From Tritrichomonas musculus (taxonomy: Eukaryota > Parabasalia > Tritrichomonadida > Tritrichomonadidae), in contig JAPFFF010000016.1 in assembly GCA_039105265.1 (NCBI GenBank), positions 2,108,001-2,172,000 of the forward strand: a DNA stretch of 64,000 bases, written 5' to 3'. This document shows, piece after piece, positions 9,716 through 18,927 of this stretch; within the stretch, counting starts at the first letter, position 1, and every line of letters begins with the position of its first letter. A program made the position numbers and the translations under genes. The notes below the pieces were generated by a model. That model was given only the letters and a program-made list of their open reading frames with translations, made no database searches and was not told the origin of the DNA.

Positions 9716-11290
9716 TCATTCATAGTCATTATGTTTCACATTATAGCTAGCTAGTTTACTAGTTGGTGTCAATGCAACTCTTTGTGATACTTTCACTGCT
9801 CGATTAGGATTCAGAGTTATCTTTTCATTTCCGTAAACTCTCTGTGCCAATGTTGATTTTGGCTTTTCTTTAAAGTGCATAATTTGCCTCTCAGGAAGTT
9901 CCTCGATATTTGGTCTTTTCCTCTTCTTTTGCCTCACAGGCTCATCATAATTGAAATGAATTCTGGAGCTTGTTTTTGGCTCACTTGATTGACTTTCAAG
10001 TGATTCAATTTTCTGAGAAATTTTATCAAGCAACATTTGATATTTTGAGAAGAGTCTTTCCATTGTGACACCGTCGACTTTATCGTCAATTTTCTGTCTT
10101 GTTAATCGCGACAGTTGTTCGAACTTCTCATTAATAGATTCTCTTTCTCTTGTCAGTTCATTGACTTTCACTCTCAAGTCTTCAACATTCACTCTGAGCA
10201 AAGTTTCAGTGAATTTATTTGTCAATGAATCGAACTTTGAATTGACTTTATATTTCGATTTATCACGAATGTTATCGACATTCAAATTCCCAATGATCGG
10301 GTCGATATTATTATCTTCAGGAGGATGATCGAACTTTTCTCTGATACCTTCAAATTGTGTCTTTCTTTCTGCCAATTTTTCTTGATTTTTCTTGCACTCA
10401 AGAAGAACATCAGAGACATTCTTGATCGGAGGAAGTGGAACACTTGACATTTTCGTCAAAATTGATTGAATTTCATCAATGGCTGTCATCGTAGTTGACA
10501 ATCCATGTGACAAGTTGTCATTAACAAGGCTGATATAACTCCAAATATCAGCGATTTGACTCTCAAAGGATTTATCGGATGATTGAAAGTATCTTGATCG
10601 TTCATTTTGAAGCGTTTTGTATTTGATAATTGAGAGGCCAATGTCATGGAGGTTTCGATTGAATTCTTGAAGGTTGTCTTGGGCTGTGGCAACTGCATTA
10701 ACAATATTTTCATTCTCAATTTTCAATGATGATATCGTTTCATCAAAACCATCAATTCGTCTGGAATCTCGATATATGCCACGGACTAAAGGTGAAATAT
10801 CGGTAAGTTTATTGTCAATTATAATCGGTTGATCATCTTCCTTTGAAAAGGTGGTGGGTAAACCAATAACTTCTGGCGTTATTCGTGCTATTTGAAGTCG
10901 TAGATCTGTTTCAACATCATGACTTCGTTCTATGATTTGATCAATAGAACTTTGAATGTTTTGGGTAGCACCGTTAACCGAATTTTGGAAGTTATGATGG
11001 TTTTCTTCAATACTTGATAACTTGGTAAATAATTTTTGAATATCATTTTTGACATCAAGTTGTTGGATCTGCAAATTCATTTTAAAAAGTGACGTTTTAT
11101 TCAAAGAACAGTCCGAATTTGCTTTTATTAAGCTTTGTTTTAGTTCATTAATTTCATCTTGTTGACGAGTAACAATATCACAAAGGCCAATTATAGCTTG
11201 GTTAACGCTATCAGGAAGTAGACTCGGTTCAAAGAGCGAACCACGGGCTGCAATATCTCTAATATAAGAATTAATTGATTGATTTCTCAT
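9716..11290 (-). CDS. Coiled-coil protein of unknown function
   Basis: I place the start at the internal ATG at 11290 (MRNQSINSYIRDI), because the 13 upstream codons read like AT-rich leader. The product is about 524 residues. Residues 40-430 or so are rich in Glu, Lys, Gln, Asn and Leu with heptad-like spacing and several predicted helical blocks (DIVTRQQDEINELKQSLIK; LRVKVNELTRERESINEKF). The C-terminal 90 residues are basic (PVRQKKRKRPNIEELPERQ) and could hold a nuclear localisation signal or nucleic-acid contact. No enzyme motif is visible. The frame is intact over 1.57 kb and codon use is richer in G and C than the flanks, so it is a real gene. A structural or cytoskeletal role is only a guess. 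Confidence 0.85.
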   Translation of the reverse strand: MRNQSINSYIRDIAARGSLFEPSLLPDSVNQAIIGLCDIVTRQQDEINELKQSLIKANSDCSLNKTSLFKMNLQIQQLDVKNDIQKLFTKLSSIEENHHNFQNSVNGATQNIQSSIDQIIERSHDVETDLRLQIARITPEVIGLPTTFSKEDDQPIIIDNKLTDISPLVRGIYRDSRRIDGFDETISSLKIENENIVNAVATAQDNLQEFNRNLHDIGLSIIKYKTLQNERSRYFQSSDKSFESQIADIWSYISLVNDNLSHGLSTTMTAIDEIQSILTKMSSVPLPPIKNVSDVLLECKKNQEKLAERKTQFEGIREKFDHPPEDNNIDPIIGNLNVDNIRDKSKYKVNSKFDSLTNKFTETLLRVNVEDLRVKVNELTRERESINEKFEQLSRLTRQKIDDKVDGVTMERLFSKYQMLLDKISQKIESLESQSSEPKTSSRIHFNYDEPVRQKKRKRPNIEELPERQIMHFKEKPKSTLAQRVYGNEKITLNPNRAVKVSQRVALTPTSKLASYNVKHNDYE

Positions 11291-11734
11291 TATTTTTTCA
11301 ATAAAAAATACGTTTATAAATAAATTCAAAAGTTGAATGTTTTTAAATTTTCAAAATTTGAAGAGATTTGAGAAATTTATTATATAAAACATATGATGAT
11401 ATATACATAAACTAATAATGACATATGCTAAGATATAGTTATGGTTTAAAAAACATATTTTCTATTAAATTTTCTTTTTACAATTATCATTTTGTTAAAA
11501 TTAGAGGTGGGAGGAGTAGGATTTTTTTTAGAAATCTATTTTATATGCATAACAATATTTTTAATATTATTCTAAATATTATTTATTATATGTTTATTAG
11601 ATATTATTCGATAATGGATGGTATATATTTATTTTATTTTTTAAATAATAATTGAATTTTTTGAATAGAAAAAATTTTACGATAAATTTTTTTTTTTAAC
11701 AATTTTGAAAATTTATATAAATAAGTAGTATATA

Positions 11735-11775
11735 GAAATGGTGATTCTGGGCTTTCACCCCAAAATCCCCATTTC
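11735..11775. repeat. Terminal 41-nt hairpin of the Polinton relic
   Basis: Two arms of 17-18 nt pair at 15 of 17 positions (GAAATGG...CTGGG against CCCCAAAATCCCCATTTC) around a 6-nt loop. Its distance from the AGTAGTA tip (11 nt), its length and its loop size equal those of the hairpin at 46554-46594. Confidence 0.7.
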
Positions 11776-11868
11776 AGAATTAAATGGCAAAACGAATGAA
11801 TAATTTATGCATGATTTGAATGTTAGTTTTAATTTTGGAATTAATGAAAGAATTAGTGTTAGAATTTA

Positions 11869-11887
11869 TTTTATCACCAACGAAAAA
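11869..11887 (+). promoter_or_regulatory. Shared upstream motif TTTTATCACCAACGAAAAA
   Basis: This 19-nt sequence occurs twice, here and at 12442-12460. Each copy ends exactly 3 nt before the ATG of a gene of the relic. Position and repetition suggest a core promoter or leader used by this element, comparable to TTTATCTCATCTAAA in the large Polinton. Confidence 0.65.
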
Positions 11888-11890
11888 AAA

Positions 11891-12091
11891 ATGTCATTTG
11901 AGAAAGTTAATGAAAGAATAAATGTTTTATTTAATGAAATCGTTAAATGTCAAAATCAAATGTGTGAATATATATATAATTTCAATGAATGTCATTCAAT
12001 GAGAAAGCGTTTATACTGGACTAATGAAATCAAAAAGACTCGCGCATTAATGAAATCACTAAAGACTGAACTATCAATGTATTTGATTTGA
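11891..12091 (+). CDS. Small first protein of the Polinton relic
   Basis: A 66-residue frame starting MSFEKVNERINVLF sits 3 nt after the shared upstream motif, which is why this ATG is preferred to the one at 11807. It is basic and helical in character (MRKRLYWTNEIKKTRALMK). It occupies the place held by the 168-residue first protein of the large Polinton, but I see no clear sequence similarity between the two. Function unknown. Confidence 0.5.
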   Translation: MSFEKVNERINVLFNEIVKCQNQMCEYIYNFNECHSMRKRLYWTNEIKKTRALMKSLKTELSMYLI

Positions 12092-12128
12092 TTGAATTCG
12101 TTATTTTTCATTCGTAAATTCATGAGAC

Positions 12129-12234
12129 GGTTATTATAAATATCATGAGACGGTTATTGAGATGATTCATGAGACGGTTATAAAGACATAATACGGTTGT
12201 CATTTCTGTAAAATAATAGTATGAGACGGTTATT
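12129..12234. repeat. Short interspersed repeats ATGAGACGGTTAT
   Basis: At least four copies of ATGAGACGGTTAT and one weaker copy are spaced 20-50 bp apart, between the small first gene and the polymerase-like gene. The large Polinton has a different short-repeat array at the same place (47289-47492). Confidence 0.7.
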
Positions 12235-12441
12235 TCAAAGCAAAATCCGAAAATTTTGGCATCTCCATTATTGAATACCCATTCAAACTCATAAAATTTT
12301 ATAATTGAATACTCACACAAAAATGGAAAGTTCGTTATTTTAATTTATTACATCCATTTATTTATTTCATTTAACATGTCATTTATGTAAAATTTTTATG
12401 ACAAAATTAATTTAATTTAATTATTTTTATCTATAATAATT

Positions 12442-12460
12442 TTTTATCACCAACGAAAAA
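12442..12460 (+). promoter_or_regulatory. Second copy of the shared upstream motif
   Basis: It is identical to 11869-11887 and again ends 3 nt before an ATG (12464). It supports that start codon. Confidence 0.65.
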
Positions 12461-12463
12461 TAA

Positions 12464-12736
12464 ATGAAAACAATATATGATGTGCCTTTAGATAAAATAA
12501 TTGAACTGTATAATTTAATTACTGACTCTAATGATGACTTAAATGAAATTCTATCAGCTTATGACAATAATGAAAATCAATTACGAAATGATTTAAATGA
12601 TGAAATTGCTGATACACTATTAGATAAATACAATTATGATGGAGATTATGAAGACTTCAATGCTATCTACTATTTCATCAAAGGTGTTAAATCTGCGGAC
12701 GCTCACTGGGAATCCTTAAATATATTTTACATTTGA
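12464..12736 (+). CDS. Protein resembling the N terminus of Polinton DNA polymerase
   Basis: The 90-residue product aligns by eye with the first 80 or so residues of the protein starting at 47634. Both have an (E/D)K(I/L)..EL helix near the start, a (N/I)DEI.D.L segment, and a Y.G..E/D....YYF..G motif. This N-terminal region is outside the catalytic polymerase domain, so no activity is expected from it. It belongs to the Polinton relic and is preceded by the shared upstream motif. Confidence 0.5.
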   Translation: MKTIYDVPLDKIIELYNLITDSNDDLNEILSAYDNNENQLRNDLNDEIADTLLDKYNYDGDYEDFNAIYYFIKGVKSADAHWESLNIFYI

Positions 12737-13822
12737 ATATAGATAATAATAAATTAATTTAGTGTAAAATTGATAGAATAATAAAATAAAAAAAAGGTTT
12801 AATAGAATTTTTCAATGCGAAATTTGAATATTCAAATTCTATAGTTTATATTAAGCCCAAATACGGTTTTTCAGAAAATAAAATAAATATATGAAAAAGC
12901 ATTCACTTTTTACTAATTTATTTGTTCAAAGTAAAATATAAACCAATAAAAAAGCTAATTATTTCGTTTTAAAAAGTTATCTATAATAACAAAATATATT
13001 CAATTCAATATTTTACAAATAAGATATCTTGTTTATTATTTAATATTTTAATTATAAAATATTTGATATATATAGGAACATGTTTTATATAATATGTATA
13101 ATAACTATATTTTAAAAAATATATCTTTTTTTTTTTCAAAAATGCTTGTTTTAGTAAAATTAGAAAATGAAAATAGAAAAATAGAGTCTTTGTTCGAGCC
13201 ATTTTCAAATTAAATTAATTTAAAATATTTAAATATATATATAACTTTTAATATTAATATTTACATTATTAAATAACAATTTGTATATTAAGAAATGCAA
13301 AAAATAGAATGAAAACCAATTTTATCTCATTATAGAAATGTAATATGAAACTAATCAAATATCCTACATATTATATAATATCTTCTTATATAGATATATG
13401 ATTTATTTTATTTTGAACAAATCAAAAGCATATCAAATGATGGATTTATTTAAAAAAACGCTCTTATGAAAAATGGCTTTTAATTCATTGAATAGCACAT
13501 TTTATTAAACATATTTAATATAATAATAAATAATTAACTGTATAATATAAATAAAATAAAAAATAATTACAAAATAATAATTATATACTAAGATATATAC
13601 AAAAAATATTAACTACAAAAAAACGCAAAAAGTCTTTCCACCTTTTTAAAATTCATTAAAATTACTTCAAAAATTTTATTTATTATAATTTAAAAGAATA
13701 ATAAAACAATAATTTTATTGAAATATCCTATATTTAGTAAGATAAACAAATGTAAATATTCCACTTTTCATGAGTGTAAATAAATAAATCAAATTTGAAT
13801 TATATGAAACATACATACAATT
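12737..13822. other. AT-rich intergenic spacer
   Basis: No gene is supported. An 18-bp palindrome AATTTGAATATTCAAATT lies near 12820. The sequence near 12860-12880 weakly mirrors the hairpin arm at 11740 and might mark the right end of the relic. The 67-codon frame at 13005-13208 is low-complexity and looks like chance. Confidence 0.6.
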
Positions 13823-14023
13823 TTGATGCAGACTATTTTTCCTTTTGCAAATGATGAATATATGTTTGAACCTGGCCTTGAAATCAATTTCAACGTTACC
13901 TATTATGAGTATTCAAAACCTAATGATAAAGAAAACGAACAGCAGAAACAAAGTCACTTTCAAAACAAGAATAATGAGCAAGAAATTGATACAGAAGATT
14001 TAATTATTCGGAAATATCAATGA
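13823..14023 (+). CDS. Short unidentified frame
   Basis: A 66-residue product begins MMQTIFPFANDEYMF and has a polar, Gln/Asn/Glu-rich second half ending ..IIRKYQ. It has no recognisable domain. The composition is less biased than random AT-rich frames nearby, which is the only argument for it being genic. It may be a fragment of a longer lost gene. Confidence 0.25.
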   Translation: MMQTIFPFANDEYMFEPGLEINFNVTYYEYSKPNDKENEQQKQSHFQNKNNEQEIDTEDLIIRKYQ

Positions 14024-14356
14024 TTTTCGGCATTTTTTCCCTATTTACAAAATGCGTTAAAGAATTTATAAATATTTTATATTGAAAATATAGATGATTC
14101 ATTAATTATTAATTATTTATTCATTTTATTAAATAAACTGAAACTAAAATCTAGCTATTCGATACTATAAAATAAGGTTGTACTCTTATGATTTGAGAGA
14201 TTAAATGGCCATATCATACAATTATAAAAAATGCTTAATTCTGGTAAATATAAGCAATTATTTTTGAATTATTATTATAATAAGTATAAATGTATGAACT
14301 ATAATGGGCATTTTGGAATTATGTAAAGCGAAAATAACATGCTATTTCAAATATGA

Positions 14357-17300
14357 TTAATTTTCAAAGAATAGAGAGGAAATTGGTGGAGGAAATTTGT
14401 TGTCTGATGATGGATCATTTTTATCTTTGATTCCTATTTTATTCGATTCAATAACATTATTCGAAATATCATATAAATATTCTATTTTCCTCCAATAATT
14501 GTATGTCATTTGAAAATTATTTTTTTCATACAATTCTGCATAAAAGATTATTACTTCTATTCTCTTTTTCAATGTGCTCGTTGCATCTTTGTATTTATCG
14601 ATTTCATTGTTTATTTTGCTGTAATTGAAAGGATTGAAACTACCAACTTTTTTAATTAATGCAATACAAAGAAGAACAAGTGACGGTTTGAAACCTCTAT
14701 TATATGATTTGATCAACATCTCAACAGATTTGGTGATATTTTTATTTGATCTTTCATCATGAATGTAAATATTCGAAAGATTGAATGCTGACACTACATC
14801 GTTCTTCTGACGAATGGCTTCTTCAAAGTATTCAATTGCCAATCCAATTTTTGGTTGAATTTCACAATAAGACCCATTTTTGTAAATAACTCCAAGATTA
14901 TTTTTTGCATATTGGTCATTAAGAGATGATCCCTCCTTGTAATAATGAAGAGCCTTTTCGATGTCTTGATCGACATATTTCCCTTCATGATATAGAAAGC
15001 CAACATAAGAGTGAGCTTTCTTACACCTGTTTTTGGAGGCAAGCATCAAATAGTACCTTCCTTTCTTTGCATTTTCATGAATATATTTTTTAGTAAAAAA
15101 GATGAAACCAAGAAAAAGTTGTGCATTTACGTGATTTTGATTTGCTGCCAGCGTGAAATAATGAATCGCTTTGCTGATATCTCTCGAAATATATTTAGCT
15201 TTATAATAAATAAAACCGAGATTAAATTGTGCATCTGCATAATTCTGATTTGCAACAAGTGAATAATAATGAATCGCTTTCTCGATATCTCTTGAAGTAT
15301 ATTTACCTTCATAATAAATAAAACCAAGATCATTTTGTGCATTTGCAGCATTTTGATTTGCAGCAAGTGAATAATAATGAATCGCTTTTTCGATATCTCT
15401 AAAAATATATTTACCTTCATAATAAATGTTTCCAAGATTAAATTGTGCTGCAGCAAAATTTTGATTTGCAGAGAGTGAATAATAATGAATCGCTTTGTTT
15501 ATATCTCTCAAAATATATCTACCTTCATAATAAATATAGCCTAAAATAGTTTGTGCCTTTGGATCATTTTGATTTGCAGCGAGTGTTAAATAATGAATTG
15601 CTTTCTCAGTATCTCTCGAAATATATTTCCCTTCATAATAATTATTTCCGAGAATAATTTGTGCACCAACATGATTTTGATTTACAGCGAGTGTAAAATA
15701 ATGAATCGCTTTCTCGATATCTCTTGAAATATATTTATCTTCATAATAAATAAGACCAAGATCACTTTGTGCATTTGCATCATTTTGATTTGCAGCAAGT
15801 GAATAATAATGAATTGATTTCTCGATATCTCTTGAAACATATTTGCCATCATAATAAATAAAACCGAGATTATTTTGTGCATTTACATGATTCTGATCTG
15901 CAGCGAGTGAATAATAATGAATCGCTTTGTTAATATTTCTTGAGATATATTCACCATTATAATAAATATTTCCGAGCTTATTTTGGGCATTTGCATCATT
16001 TTGATTTGCAGCGAGTGAATAATAATGAATCATTTTGCTGATATCTTTCGAAATATATTTGCCATCTGAAAAAACATAATCAAGAAAGATTTGTGATTTT
16101 GAATTATTACTCGAGATTAAAAAGAAGTGGATAAATTTACCGATGTTCTCAGAAAAATAATTCTCTGAATAGTATTCTTCTCCAAGTAAAAATTGAGAAA
16201 TTAGATGATTTATGTTTAAATAATTGGAATATTTTTCAATATATTTTTTTAGATTTTGATTTATGCTTTCATTTGAATAGAATATTTCAAGTTGCTTTTG
16301 AAATTTAATATTATCATATTCATAAAAAAGTTTCCAATATGGAAAATATTTATTTATGTTATAATTATCAATAACATCTCTCAGATCAAAACGGTTGGTT
16401 TCTTTTTGTAAAACCGGTATAAAATCATCATAAAATAAATCAATTATTTTCGTGATTTTTGGCCTTTTTGATGGTTCTTCAAGAGTGCAAATATTACAAA
16501 TATCTCTCAGTTTGCAATATCCACTTGAAAATTCATCAAATGGATAAATAGTTCTTTTAGATTTCTCTTTCTCTGTGATTTTTAGATAAAATATATGAGA
16601 AGACCAAGTGAATAAACGTCTTTCTCATTTGTATATTTTGTGACTGTCCCATTTCTAACTTCTGGTGCTTGGTATAGATTATATAAATCTTTTGTTGATT
16701 CTTCTTCTGGATTTTCTTGTTCTTCCATTCCAATCATTCGATCAAAATCAATCAGAATTACTCGTTTCTCTTCATCAACAATGAAATTATCTGGCTTCAA
16801 ATCTCGATAAATTAACGATTCATTTTGCAGATATTCAATAACAAACATTATTTGAAAAATAAAATTGACTTTTTCTTTTGGTTTAGGATTTATTGCTTTA
16901 ATATTCTTTAAAGATTGTCCTCTGATGTCCTCGATGATTAAGTAACGATTCTCTCCTTTCTCAATTTTGCCACACAAACGAGGTAAAGATGGATGGCAAA
17001 TTCTTCCATAATTTTTTACTTCTCGTTCATATAATTTTTTACATTCTGAACCGAAGAACGATTTAAGACCGAAGAACGATTTAAAATTTCGATTTTTCTC
17101 AAAAATGTTAGCATAAAGAGTTATAATTTTACTTTTGTTTATTATGCAATAATATATATAGAAGCGATATATATGATTCAATATGGAAACAATAATCCAA
17201 ATAATCCGATATTTCGATTTTATTTTTTCATCTTCAGCAATAGAAAAAATGCTAAAATTTCAATTTTTGGTTCGAATGCTATATTTGTTTATATCAACTA

Positions 17301-17827
17301 TTAAGTGCTTAACATATTGATATATTTCATTTATTACCAAAGTCTTTGTATCTAAAGAAAAATAAAAAATAAATAAAAAATTTTAAAAAGTTTTAAAAAT
17401 TTTCCGATCACATTTAAATCCATTTTCACATTTGAATCCTTTTCTGAATATGATAAATTAATTCAACAATTGATGAATTTGTATTTCCCAAAGGATACAA
17501 ACGAACAACTTCATTCGCATTTATATCATTTATTTCTATTTTTGTCTCTATGATTTTGTTTTGTTCAAGCTTATTGTAACTTTTATTAATGAAATATGCT
17601 GAAAAAGAAGGTAAAATTAATTCCCAAATTTCTTTGACATACGTTTGATTCTCATTGCAAATTGAAAAATCTCTTGAATGGTAATAAAAAAAATCCTCAA
17701 TATAAAACAATATAAAATAGAGAATAACAAAAGGTCTCTTCATGAGCAAAAGTCCTATGTCTGGATTGGAAGTATTCAAATTTTCTGGAATTGAACTATT
17801 TAAAAAGCAATCTTTTTTGATATGCAA
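14357..17827 (-). pseudogene. Broken kinase-Sel1 repeat protein
   Basis: Three open stretches on one strand form one ancestral gene. An N-terminal region (about 17426-17827) is followed by a kinase domain (about 16600-17180) with IYRDLKPDNFIV catalytic loop, IDFD in place of DFG, QAPEV and KDVYSLG. A linker follows, then some ten near-identical 36-residue Sel1 repeats and a more divergent C-terminal repeat region. The kinase-to-Sel1 boundary is crossed by one frameshift just after YSLGLLIYFI; between the N-terminal part and the kinase there is at least one further frameshift and a stop, and the glycine loop is not recognisable. Kinase-Sel1 fusions are a large trichomonad family, thought to couple signalling with a helical-repeat scaffold. 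The Sel1 half alone keeps a 558-codon open frame, so a partial product is possible. Confidence 0.82.
14960..16080 (-). repeat. 108-bp tandem repeats encoding Sel1 units
   Basis: About ten copies of a 36-codon unit run head to tail; the protein consensus is AIHYYSLAANQN..AQ..LG.IYYEGKYISRDIEK. Several copies differ by only a few bases, showing recent duplication or homogenisation within the array. Confidence 0.88.
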
Positions 17828-18275
17828 AATTATATTTTTTTTTGGGAAGTAGTTGGGAAATTGCTAGTGGTAGTTAAGGCTGGAACTTTTTTGCACTTTT
17901 GTTAATTGGTCTATAATATGAACATTGGCTTATAAATAAGAAAGCCCAAGTATCTTTTATCCAAATTCTCTTCAACCATGGTTGTACCTTTTGCTAGCAT
18001 TTCATGTTTTGGAAATTTAGCTAGAGAAAAGTATATTTCAATTATGTCATTAGAATCTTTACATTCATTTTTGTGAAAAATTTGACATATAATAAGAAAA
18101 TTAAACTGAATTGATCAAATTCATATTCTCATACCAACCATTTTTTCACATGAAAATATTGTATAAACTTTTCAAAAAATAATTGCTAAAAAATCAAAAT
18201 CAATTTATGTAATTGTTGAATGCTTGAGTATATATATATATAAATATATTTGGTTTAAATAATCTGATGTTGAAA
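17828..18275. other. Spacer between kinase-Sel1 relic and tRNA-like gene
   Basis: It holds no gene. At 17883-17901 is the reverse complement of CAAAAGTGCAAAAAAGTTC, which also occurs at 3837-3855. A (TA)n run near 18230-18250 precedes the tRNA-like sequence and might serve as an upstream element for it. Confidence 0.55.
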
Positions 18276-18349
18276 TGGCGATTGGTCAAGTGGTAAGACG
18301 TCAGGATTGTTAAGCCCTGGAGACCCGAGTTCGATTCCCGGATCGCTGC
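18276..18349 (+). tRNA. tRNA-Asn(GTT)-like gene, possibly decayed
   Basis: The acceptor arm TGGCGAT pairs with ATCGCTG (two G-T wobbles). A D-arm GTC..AAGTGGTAA..GAC and a T-arm CCGAG-TTCGATT-CCCGG (one mismatch) are clear, matching internal A and B box patterns. The anticodon region TCAGG-ATTGTTAAGC-CCTGG leaves a 10-nt loop, or an 8-nt loop closed by an A-C mismatch, instead of 7 nt. A canonical tRNA-Asn would read TTGTTAATCCTG; here GC replaces the single T. So it is either a tRNA-Asn pseudogene or an unusual copy. Six T residues follow directly. Confidence 0.6.
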
Positions 18350-18355
18350 TTTTTT
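18350..18355 (+). terminator. RNA polymerase III T-run terminator
   Basis: Six T residues follow the tRNA-like sequence at once, the usual Pol III stop signal. A second, longer T run begins six bases later. Confidence 0.6.
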
Positions 18356-18513
18356 GATTTTTTTTCTTCTAAATAGATTATCAAAAATTTTTTTTTTGAA
18401 TATTTGTGTTATTAAGCTTATATTTTATTATCTATTGCACATCAATTTATATGTATATAAAAACATTTTATAATGTTGAAATAATGAAAACAAATTAAAA
18501 TAAATATATTTTA

Positions 18514-18927
18514 TTGCTAAAAAAAATTATTTTATTCTATCGTTGGAGTTCCAAAAAAATAAACGGTCGATTTCATCAAAAATATGGATGTAAAAAAAAA
18601 AAAATAATTACAAATAATTATGAAATCAAGCCAACCCACTGTTTTGTCCTAGGTGAGAAGCGTTTTCCTTTCAATTTTTACATTTTTGAAATTAATTCTG
18701 TATATTGTCAACATAACGAAAATGAATTGTTTGCAAAAAAAGAAATCAACATTTTTGGAGATGATGAAACTAAAATCAACATAAAAGATGAAGATATCAA
18801 TATATTAATTTCTTTAGTCAATAACGAATATGTTGAATTAACGAACGAAAATGTTCCAGCTCTTTATTATTTAAGTAATCGATACGAGATACCATCTTTA
18901 ATGGTTCTTTTTAAAATAATTTTATGA
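18514..18927 (+). pseudogene. BTB-like domain fragment
   Basis: Residues from about 45 on resemble the trichomonad BTB-like domain: FVLGEKRFPFNFYIFEINS, then a helical stretch NENVPALYYLSNRYEIPSLM. The first 40 residues are Lys-rich and AT-driven and probably not ancestral. The frame ends four bases into the next frame (ATGA overlap at 18924-18927) without the BACK-like part that should follow. It looks like a 3'-truncated copy joined to the HAD/dehydrogenase relic. Confidence 0.5.

Larger units (their letters stand above)
11724..12736 (+). mobile_element. Small relic related to a Polinton (left-end type)
   Basis: It shares the layout of the left end of the Polinton that starts near 46543: the tip AGTAGTATA, a 41-nt hairpin 11 nt further in, a small first gene, a short-repeat array, and then a gene start resembling the N terminus of the Polinton DNA polymerase protein. 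Only this leading part of the gene set is present. The right boundary is unclear; I see no certain matching end near 12740-12900. The sequences differ a lot from the large element, so this is an older or distinct family member. Confidence 0.55.

Noticed and set aside
10065-10328. Plus-strand frame inside the coiled-coil gene
   Set aside because: Antisense shadow of an intact 524-codon gene; composition mirrors the sense strand.
11425-11655. 76-codon plus-strand frame upstream of the relic
   Set aside because: Tyr/Ile/Phe/Asn-driven sequence without pattern; typical of AT-rich spacers.
17182-17425. Intron between the N-terminal part and the kinase domain of the kinase-Sel1 gene
   Set aside because: No GTATGT-like donor and no ACTAACACACAG-like acceptor, the known trichomonad intron signals; frameshifts elsewhere show decay.
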